Part shown: one piece after another, positions 1 to 5,650 of the stretch
Position numbering within the stretch: the stretch's first letter is position 1
How the letters are laid out: every line of letters begins with the position of its first letter
From: a bacterium
Lineage (GTDB): Bacteria; UBP14; UBA6098; B30-G16
NCBI GenBank assembly: GCA_027064665.1
Contig: JAMOPH010000382.1
Location: forward strand, 1 to 6,535
Direction: 5' to 3'
Length of the DNA: 6,535 bases
Made by a program: the position numbers and the translations under genes
The notes under the pieces: generated by a model
The model's input: the letters and a program-made list of their open reading frames with translations, nothing else
What the model was told of the DNA's origin: nothing
The model's database searches: none

Positions 1-1
1 C

Positions 2-82
2 GTCCCGCACGATATCCGCGATGACCTGTTGCTCGTCAAAGGCGCGGTTGCCATCTACGACCACCTCAAAGGGAGAGGATAG
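2..82 (+). CDS. C-terminal fragment of an unidentified protein (5' end outside window)
   Basis: An open frame enters from the left edge and ends at a TAG directly before the next start codon. It encodes 26 visible residues, beginning VPHDIRDDLLLVKG and ending in a basic DHLKGRG. I do not recognise the family from so short a tail. The abutting stop and start, and the next gene's ribosome binding site (GGGAGAGGA, 71-79) lying inside its last codons, suggest it is the upstream member of the same operon. The case for coding is this arrangement plus an uninterrupted frame, so it is moderate. Confidence 0.55.
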   Translation, partial: VPHDIRDDLLLVKGAVAIYDHLKGRG

Positions 83-1210
83 ATGTTTGACCCGGATAAA
101 CTGCACGAGTATGTGGGCGTTTTCCACATCCACACCACAGATTCCGACGGAACAAAGGACCACGATTACATCATCAATCTGGCGCAGAAATACAATCTGG
201 ATTTTATCACCTTCAACGACCATATGACCCTCGCCCACAAGGACAAAGAGGGATGGTATGGGAAACTTCTGGTTCTGGTGGGCTACGAGCACGAGGACCC
301 CGAGGGAAAAAATCACTATTTGATTTTCGGCGTGGACAAGGTTCTGCCGGCGGATATGACCCCGGCGGAGTATGTCCGGCGCACGCGGCAGGTTGGCGGA
401 TTCGGCATAATCGCCCATCCGGATGAACGGCGCGATTTCCCAAAATTCCCACCGCTTCCCTGGACCGACTGGTCCGTGCGCGGTTTTGACGGCATTGAAA
501 TATGGAACCATATGTCCGCGTGGCTTGAGGGAATCGCGCAGGGGAACAAGTTGAAATATCTTCTCAATCCGCGGAAACTGCTTTCTGCGCCGCCGCCCGA
601 TACTCTCCGCCGATGGGACAAAATCAGTTTGCGCAGGCGGGTGGTGGGTATCGGTTCTGCGGATGCCCACGGATTTAGACTGAAGATTCTGGGGATTTTC
701 TGGCGCACGGTGTTCCCCTACAAAGTTGAGTTGAACTCAATCAGGACGCACATACTCACCAAGCGGGAGTTGCCCAAGGATTTCGCCGCCGCAAAGGAGA
801 AATTTTTCCGCACACTGCGGCAGTGCAGGGCGTTTATATCAAATCATCGCTGGGGCGATGCCCGCGGCTTTCGGTTCTGGGCGCAGACGCCCTCAAGATA
901 TGCCATAGTCGGCGATTCAATAAATGTGAACTCAAAACTTGCGCTTTTTGTTAAGGCGCCGCAGGAGGCAGAGATTGTCCTCATCCGCAACGGCGAAAGG
1001 GTGTCCTCTGTGCAGGGAAGTTCGGCGAAATTCCCCGCCAAAAGACCCGGTGTCTATCGGGTTGAACTTTGGCGCGAGGGGAAGGTTTGGATAGTCAGCA
1101 ACCACATCCGCGTGACGGTGCCGCGCGGCAGCCGCAACGGCGGAAAGACAAACAGCCCAAGCACAAACTCCAGAGGGAGAGGAAAAAATGCCGGCAGAAG
1201 CAGAAAATAA
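83..1210 (+). CDS. PHP-domain metal-dependent hydrolase with C-terminal beta-rich domain
   Basis: This is a probable metal-dependent phosphoesterase of the PHP superfamily (375 residues, cytoplasmic, substrate unknown). The PHP metal motifs appear in order: H15-x-H17 with D22, N45-D46-H47, E69 in GYEHE, H112 in IIAHPDE, and D194-x-H196 in GSADAH. Residues from about 280 to 350 look like a small Ig-like beta-sandwich, a common addition to PHP proteins of this kind. The last 25 or so residues form a Gly/Ser/Arg/Lys-rich tail (PRGSRNGGKTNS...) that is probably disordered. The ATG directly follows the upstream TAG, and GGGAGAGGA at 71-79 provides a ribosome binding site. The 3' end overlaps the next gene by 23 bases. 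The family call is firm. The substrate could be a phosphorylated nucleotide or sugar, or something else, and nothing in the sequence decides it. Confidence 0.88.
   Translation: MFDPDKLHEYVGVFHIHTTDSDGTKDHDYIINLAQKYNLDFITFNDHMTLAHKDKEGWYGKLLVLVGYEHEDPEGKNHYLIFGVDKVLPADMTPAEYVRRTRQVGGFGIIAHPDERRDFPKFPPLPWTDWSVRGFDGIEIWNHMSAWLEGIAQGNKLKYLLNPRKLLSAPPPDTLRRWDKISLRRRVVGIGSADAHGFRLKILGIFWRTVFPYKVELNSIRTHILTKRELPKDFAAAKEKFFRTLRQCRAFISNHRWGDARGFRFWAQTPSRYAIVGDSINVNSKLALFVKAPQEAEIVLIRNGERVSSVQGSSAKFPAKRPGVYRVELWREGKVWIVSNHIRVTVPRGSRNGGKTNSPSTNSRGRGKNAGRSRK
1175..1183 (+). promoter_or_regulatory. Ribosome binding site for the HisJ-type PHP gene
   Basis: GGGAGAGGA lies four bases before the ATG at 1188, within the last codons of the preceding gene. 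It supports 1188 over the internal ATG at residue 18 (MDCHIHP). The same nine bases occur before the first PHP gene at 71-79, and a close relative, GGGGAGGG at 2042-2049, precedes gatA. Confidence 0.7.
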
Positions 1211-2039
1211 ATGGCAAAAAATTTACAAATTCCGCGGGATGGACTGCCACATCCATCCTGATTTCTCAATAGATGCCCGCGGGAGTGTTGAGGCGTTCGT
1301 CCGCCGGGCGATTGAACTGGGACTTTCCCGGATTTGTTTTACCACCCACATTGACCTTGACCCGCACAGGCTTTCGGCGGACACATATATCCGCGTGGGC
1401 GGGAAACTGCGCTTCGCCTCGCTTGAGTTCGCGCAGATATACCGGGAAACGGTCTATGAGGCAAGGCGGAAATTCGGCGACAGGATTGAGATTGTGTATG
1501 GGTTTGAGTTCTCCTACGAGCCGCACTTTGAGGACAGGGTGCGGGAGTTTATCCGCGGGGCGAAGCCGGAGTTTGCGATAGGTTCTGTGCATTCGGTTGA
1601 CGGGTTTGAGATAACCTCGCGCAGGTCAGTTCCGGCGGCGGCGCGGGTGTTTGAACTCCGCAGTTTCCTGCGCAGATACTATGAGAAAATCCTGTCTCTG
1701 GCGCGCAGCGGTCTGTTTGATGTCATCGGGCATATTGACGGATACAAAAAGTATCTTTCCCGCTGGTGGGGGTTTTATGCGATGGAGCGCGCAGAGATTG
1801 AGATTTTGGAGGAGATTGCGCCCAAACTCGCCGATGCCGGCGCAAAATTTGAGATAAATTCCTCGGCATACAAAAGGGGACTGTGTGCGCCGTATCCCTC
1901 GGCGGCGGTGAGCAGGATTTTGGTCTCGCGCGGGGTTGAGATAGGTTCTGTCGGGTCTGATGCCCACAGCCCGGCGGCGCTGGCGAAAAATGTTGAAAGC
2001 GCCATAAACTACACCGCGTGGGCGTTGAAAGGAATATAA
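1188..2039 (+). CDS. HisJ-type histidinol-phosphatase-like PHP protein
   Basis: This is a PHP-family phosphatase of 283 residues, close to the usual length of HisJ, which hydrolyses L-histidinol phosphate to histidinol in histidine synthesis. Visible metal-site motifs are H21-x-H23 (MDCHIHPDFS), H54 (FTTHID), E107 (YGFEFSY), H135 (IGSVHSVD), H182-x-D184 (VIGHIDGYKKY) and D258-x-H260 (GSDAHSP). IGSVH and the late GHxD are characteristic of the HisJ subgroup. E222-I-N-S-S near the C-terminus also fits. The gene overlaps the previous PHP gene by 23 bases in another frame and stops 14 bases before gatA. No other histidine-biosynthesis gene is visible, so the substrate could differ. The fold and subgroup are well supported, while the exact reaction is an inference from family. 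Confidence 0.82.
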   Translation: MPAEAENKWQKIYKFRGMDCHIHPDFSIDARGSVEAFVRRAIELGLSRICFTTHIDLDPHRLSADTYIRVGGKLRFASLEFAQIYRETVYEARRKFGDRIEIVYGFEFSYEPHFEDRVREFIRGAKPEFAIGSVHSVDGFEITSRRSVPAAARVFELRSFLRRYYEKILSLARSGLFDVIGHIDGYKKYLSRWWGFYAMERAEIEILEEIAPKLADAGAKFEINSSAYKRGLCAPYPSAAVSRILVSRGVEIGSVGSDAHSPAALAKNVESAINYTAWALKGI

Positions 2040-2041
2040 TC

Positions 2042-2049
2042 GGGGAGGG
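2042..2049 (+). promoter_or_regulatory. Ribosome binding site that sets the gatA start
   Basis: GGGGAGGG sits four bases before the ATG at 2054. The frame is open back to a GTG at 2018, inside the HisJ-type gene, but that start would add 12 residues (MGVERNIIGEGR) not expected in GatA. The strong site therefore favours the ATG. Confidence 0.65.
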
Positions 2050-2053
2050 CAGG

Positions 2054-3436
2054 ATGGAACTTCATCAGTTGCCTGTGCATATATTGATTGACCTGATTCG
2101 CGAGGGGAGGACTTCCCCGGCGAGCGTGCGGGAATATTTCGCCCGCCGAATTGACCAACTCAACGGCGACCTGAACGCATTTATAACCGTGCTGGATTTC
2201 GCGCGGGATGACAGCGGGGACGGAAAACCCCTTGCCGGGGTGCCGGTTGCTGTCAAGGACAACATTTCGGTTGCGGGGGTGAGGCTGACCTGCGGCTCGC
2301 GGATGCTTGAGAACTTTGAGGCGGTGTATGATGCCACGGCGGTGGCGCGGCTGAAACAGGCGGGGGCGGTCATCGCCGGCAAGACCAACCTTGATGAATT
2401 CGCTATGGGTTCGTCAAATGAGTATTCCTATTTCGGTGCGGTGAAAAATCCTGCGGACCCGGAGCGGGTGCCGGGGGGTTCGTCGGGAGGGTCTGCCGCG
2501 GCGGTTGCGGCGGGTATGGTTCCCGCGGCGCTTGGGTCTGATACCGGCGGTTCGGTGCGCCAGCCGGCGTCCTTCTGCGGAATTGTCGGTTTCAAGCCAA
2601 GTTATGGCAGAATCTCCCGCTGGGGGCTTGTGGCTTTCGCCAGTTCGCTTGACCAGATTGGATTTTTGACCCGCGATGTCCGCGATGCGGCGCTTTTGTA
2701 TGAAATCACCGCCGGTCCCGATGAGCACGATGCCACGATGATTCAATCCCCACCGGAGAGAGTAGATTTTAATATGTGGAACGATAGAACTCCACGGGTT
2801 GCGGTGCTGTCGCAGAGTTTTTCGGATTCCGTGGCGGAGAGTATCAGGGACAGAATCGGTGAGATTGCGTCAAAATTGGGCGCGGAGAAAATAGAAATTC
2901 CCGAACTTGAGTATGCGGTTCCGATATATTACATAATTGCGCCGGCGGAGGCTTCGGCAAATCTTGCCAGATATGACGGCGTTAGGTATGGTTTTCGCGC
3001 CGAAGATGTCGCCGATGCGGTGGATTTATATTTTAGGACGCGCACGCAGGGGTTCGGTCCGGAGGTTAAGCGCAGGATAATGATTGGCACCTTTGTGCTG
3101 TCGGCGGGGTATCAGGATGAGTATTTCAAGCGCGCCCAGAAGGGTCGCAGACTTCTGGCGAACAAATTGGGTGAGGTGTTTGAGAGATTTGACTTTGTTA
3201 TATCGCCCACCACGACCACCGCGGCGTTCAGGTTCGGCGAGAGGACCGAGGACCCGATATCTATGTATCTTTCGGACTATTTCACGGTGATTGCTAATCT
3301 AATTGGTGCGCCTGCGATTTCTATACCGGTTCACCGCGAGGGGGAACTGCCCTATGGCTTGCAGATAATGGCGGCGCCCCGCCACGACGCGGAACTTCTC
3401 TCCTTTGCCGCCGCGGTTGAGGAAAAATTTGTGTAG
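2054..3436 (+). CDS. gatA: Aspartyl/glutamyl-tRNA amidotransferase subunit A (amidase)
   Basis: GatA is the amidase subunit of GatCAB. It releases ammonia from glutamine so that GatB can convert Glu-tRNAGln or Asp-tRNAAsn to the amide form. The protein has 460 residues, slightly shorter than the usual 480 or so. The amidase-signature Ser-cisSer-Lys triad is complete: K68 in PVAVKDN, S143 in PGGSSGGSAAA, and S167 in GSDTGGSVRQP. The offsets between these three residues match the K79/S154/S178 spacing of the Staphylococcus aureus enzyme exactly. Downstream GFKPSYGRISRWGLVAFASS and LDQIG are typical of GatA. It is the last gene of the plus-strand run, and its partners gatC and gatB are not in the window. 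Other amidase-signature enzymes are much less likely given the motif wording. Its TAG lies one base from the stop of the convergent gene. Confidence 0.95.
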   Translation: MELHQLPVHILIDLIREGRTSPASVREYFARRIDQLNGDLNAFITVLDFARDDSGDGKPLAGVPVAVKDNISVAGVRLTCGSRMLENFEAVYDATAVARLKQAGAVIAGKTNLDEFAMGSSNEYSYFGAVKNPADPERVPGGSSGGSAAAVAAGMVPAALGSDTGGSVRQPASFCGIVGFKPSYGRISRWGLVAFASSLDQIGFLTRDVRDAALLYEITAGPDEHDATMIQSPPERVDFNMWNDRTPRVAVLSQSFSDSVAESIRDRIGEIASKLGAEKIEIPELEYAVPIYYIIAPAEASANLARYDGVRYGFRAEDVADAVDLYFRTRTQGFGPEVKRRIMIGTFVLSAGYQDEYFKRAQKGRRLLANKLGEVFERFDFVISPTTTTAAFRFGERTEDPISMYLSDYFTVIANLIGAPAISIPVHREGELPYGLQIMAAPRHDAELLSFAAAVEEKFV

Positions 3437-3437
3437 T

Positions 3438-4457
3438 CTAAAATATCCCGGCGCCGACAAAAATCTGGTGATAATTATAGTGATATATGTGATTTATTAC
3501 AACCGACAGGCGCCCTATTACACTTAACTGCGCAATTGAATTTATAAGTGAGTGATTCTCTGACAATTTAGCGGAGGATATCAGTGTAATTCTTTTGAAT
3601 TTTATAGATAAATCTGCGGCGATGAGCGGTTCTGCCTTCCCATTTTGCGTTATTATTCCGGCGCCAATGTCTGCGAAATTTGTTGAATTTCTGCCAAAGT
3701 ATAATCTCGGTTTGGCGGACAGGGATAAATATATATTTTGTGAACCCGCCGCAAACAGTTCCGTGCGGATGTATTTGTCGTTTTTTATGGGAAATTCGCC
3801 GGCGGCGGTTAATTTTGCGAAATTGAATGTCCTGTCGTGAAGGGAATATATATTGTTCTGCAGGCAGATTAGATTTCTGCCGGAGTAGTATCTAAATTCC
3901 ACGCTTCCTATGTAATAATCCTGCTTTTTGCTTTTGTTTAATCCGGCGTGGTAGGTGAATTTTGGGATAATGTGTATGTTGTCTAAAATTATCGGTATGG
4001 CTATGGTTAGATTATCATCCGCTTCGGTCTGTGTTTCCTCAAATTCTTCGGAATTCATCAGGTTTAATTTGTAATAGTTTGATATAAAGAGATGTTTTCT
4101 TTGGTATTTTAGATACATTTCCTGATGTATAAGTTTTTTAAATTGATGATTTTGAATCCAGGTTGGGCGTTTTTGCGGCTTTTCAATTATATATTCAGAG
4201 TAGAAATTGCCGGGATTAAGGGCAAAAGATATGCCCATATGCGAATATGCCGAGCCGCACCCGAAGAAGTGAACTATAAAGTTTTTCCCATACCCAAAAA
4301 ACTGCATTCTCCTGGCGATAATGTCCTCTGGCGAGCGAAATTCCTTGCCTATTTTGGCGTATCCGGAGAATTCAAGTGAATACAGCGGGAGTATGGATAG
4401 TAAAATTGTTATAATTACGGCATAACGAGCGCCCCTGTTGGACAGATGTCTGTGCAT
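3438..4457 (-). CDS. Putative exported beta-barrel outer-membrane protein, orphan
   Basis: I do not recognise a family. The 339-residue protein starts with a basic stretch (MHRHLSNRGAR), then a hydrophobic core (residues 12-25) and a plausible signal-peptidase site after LYS at 25-27, giving a mature protein beginning LEFSGYAKIG. The rest is rich in alternating polar and hydrophobic strands and aromatic residues, and it ends in phenylalanine (VGAGIF), as many barrel proteins do. The last-strand pattern is otherwise weak. I chose the second ATG (4457) because AGGG lies eight bases upstream of it. An ATG at 4475 lacks a good site and lengthens the overlap with the ferredoxin gene from 43 to 61 bases. 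The gene is visibly AT-richer than its neighbours: positions 4081-4140 contain only 14 G/C in 60. The outer-membrane location is inferred. Confidence 0.7.
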   Translation of the reverse strand: MHRHLSNRGARYAVIITILLSILPLYSLEFSGYAKIGKEFRSPEDIIARRMQFFGYGKNFIVHFFGCGSAYSHMGISFALNPGNFYSEYIIEKPQKRPTWIQNHQFKKLIHQEMYLKYQRKHLFISNYYKLNLMNSEEFEETQTEADDNLTIAIPIILDNIHIIPKFTYHAGLNKSKKQDYYIGSVEFRYYSGRNLICLQNNIYSLHDRTFNFAKLTAAGEFPIKNDKYIRTELFAAGSQNIYLSLSAKPRLYFGRNSTNFADIGAGIITQNGKAEPLIAADLSIKFKRITLISSAKLSENHSLINSIAQLSVIGRLSVVINHIYHYNYHQIFVGAGIF

Positions 4458-4666
4458 TCTCCACACCCTGTGCATTTTTCTATATCAATAACCGGTTTTC
4501 CGTTCTCAAAATGGATTGCATCATATCGGCATACTGACATACAATCTCCACAGCCTATGCACTTTGTCTCGTCAAGGACGGGGAAATTTATATGTTCGCA
4601 TCCCCAGATGGTTAGAATTGCTATAATGATAGTCAAAAATGCCAGTATGTATTTGAGCCGCTTCAT
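4415..4666 (-). CDS. Small membrane-anchored or lipoprotein 2[4Fe-4S] ferredoxin
   Basis: This is an 83-residue electron carrier. Residues 1-22 are a basic start (MKRLK) plus a hydrophobic stretch ending IWGC, with C23 as a possible lipidation cysteine. Tryptophan at -2 makes the lipobox imperfect. The rest is a bacterial-type ferredoxin domain with both clusters complete: C36, C39, C42 and C46 (CIGCGDCMSVC, followed by R instead of the usual P), then C65, C68, C71 and C75 (CTGCGECTDICP). By the positive-inside rule the clusters should face outside the cytoplasmic membrane. There is no twin-arginine motif, which is odd for a protein carrying Fe-S clusters. The ATG comes one base after the stop of the preceding gene (TAA-T-ATG) and has no evident ribosome binding site, so translation is probably coupled. 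A simple membrane anchor rather than a lipoprotein is the main alternative. Confidence 0.87.
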   Translation of the reverse strand: MKRLKYILAFLTIIIAILTIWGCEHINFPVLDETKCIGCGDCMSVCRYDAIHFENGKPVIDIEKCTGCGECTDICPTGALVMP

Positions 4667-4667
4667 A

Positions 4668-5633
4668 TTAGAATTTTATAATATACCTGTGGATTGCGTT
4701 TCTCGGGCAGCGGGAGACACATTCCCCACAGCACTCGCACCTTTCCGGGTCAATCACATACACTCCGAGGGAGGAATTGTATGAAATTGCACCATAACTG
4801 CAGGCGGAATAGCATCTCCCACACGATATACAGCGCTCCGCCATAATTTGATACACCTGCTTGAAGGCAATTATATTGGAATTGTCGCTTATGTTTCCGG
4901 CAATATCAACGCATACTGCGCAAATATAGTTTATTTCTCCGGGAATATATACAGATGAGGCAAGGGTTAGTGTTTCAATTTCCCCGCCAACTGGAGAATA
5001 TATCACCATTGAGTCGTAATTAGTGAACATACTGTCCGCTGAAATTTTCACTATGCAACTTGATAGGGAGTCGTCGGGTATCGTAAAGTAGATAGTGGGC
5101 GATTCACAATATCCCTCAATTATGTTCAAATCCGTAATCGCCGGCGGCGGGACGGTATCCGGCGGTGGAGAGGAGGTGTCCGTGGTGTCGGCGGTCAGTG
5201 TGCTGCAGCAGACCACATTTGACAGCGCCGACCAGTTCCCGGCGGTGTCGCAGCCCTTCACTCCGAAACAATAGAAAACGCCGGGTTCAAGTCCGCCGAC
5301 GCTCACCGTAATTCTGTCTCCGCCGGGGAGGATGTCATCACTGAACACCGTGGCGCTGTCCCACAGTTGTTCTGTGAGGGTGTCCCTCGCAAAACGCAGG
5401 GAGAATTTCCGGGCGTCATCAACTGCGCCCCACGAGAGGACACAAAATGTGTCGCCGACCTCGTCTATGGACAGATCCGTCACGCTTGTTGGTGGGATTG
5501 TGTCAACCGGCGGGTTTTCGTCGGAGGTGTCCGCGGTGTCGTCAATACTGTCGGTGCAGGAGAAAAAGGTCATCGCCAGAAAAATTGCCGCTGTTATCAC
5601 AAAAATTGTGCCCCAGAGTCTGCCGGATTTCAT
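4668..5633 (-). CDS. Fn3-Fn3-ferredoxin fusion, putative lipoprotein
   Basis: The 321-residue protein begins MKSGRLWGT, then a hydrophobic segment ending FFSC. C26 is a candidate lipidation site with an imperfect lipobox (F at -3). An acidic Thr/Asp/Pro linker leads to two fibronectin type III-like domains at about 46-146 (IPPTSVTDLSI ... FGVKGCDTAGNWSALSN) and 162-262 (VPPPAITDLNI ... AVCVDIAGNISDNSN). A C-terminal 2[4Fe-4S] domain follows: C268, C271, C274 and C278 (then S, not P), and C299, C302, C305 and C309-P, with an extra C301. Fn3 domains of this type are normally extracytoplasmic, so the ferredoxin probably faces outside. GGGAG lies seven bases before the ATG at 5633, 17 bases after the rnfD stop. 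The frame is open further upstream to 5984, but that part lies inside rnfD and looks non-coding. The domain order is clear; its electron partners are inferred. Confidence 0.88.
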   Translation of the reverse strand: MKSGRLWGTIFVITAAIFLAMTFFSCTDSIDDTADTSDENPPVDTIPPTSVTDLSIDEVGDTFCVLSWGAVDDARKFSLRFARDTLTEQLWDSATVFSDDILPGGDRITVSVGGLEPGVFYCFGVKGCDTAGNWSALSNVVCCSTLTADTTDTSSPPPDTVPPPAITDLNIIEGYCESPTIYFTIPDDSLSSCIVKISADSMFTNYDSMVIYSPVGGEIETLTLASSVYIPGEINYICAVCVDIAGNISDNSNIIAFKQVYQIMAERCISCGRCYSACSYGAISYNSSLGVYVIDPERCECCGECVSRCPRNAIHRYIIKF

Positions 5634-5637
5634 ATAC

Positions 5638-5646
5638 GGCTCCCGG
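5638..5646 (-). promoter_or_regulatory. Ribosome binding site for the Fn3-ferredoxin gene
   Basis: Read on the minus strand, GGGAGCCGT precedes the ATG at 5633, with GGGAG spaced seven bases from it. It lies in the 17-base gap after the rnfD stop. It fixes the start at MKSGRLW rather than at the frame's upstream end within rnfD. Confidence 0.65.
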
Positions 5647-5650
5647 GCTG

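Noticed and set aside
316..708. 130-codon open frame on the minus strand
   Set aside because: It lies opposite the first PHP gene, whose motifs span the same bases, and is arginine/serine/proline-rich, as shadow frames in GC-rich DNA tend to be.
2414..2746. 110-codon open frame on the minus strand
   Set aside because: It lies opposite the conserved catalytic region of gatA and is arginine-rich with no recognisable motif.
3449..3456. CGGCGCCG palindrome near the convergent stops, considered as a terminator
   Set aside because: It is a loop-less eight-base palindrome inside the barrel-like gene with no convincing stem or T-run.
3595..3840. 81-codon open frame on the plus strand opposite the barrel-like gene
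   Set aside because: The minus-strand frame is longer, has a signal peptide and continues the operon. The plus-strand frame has no ribosome binding site or motif.
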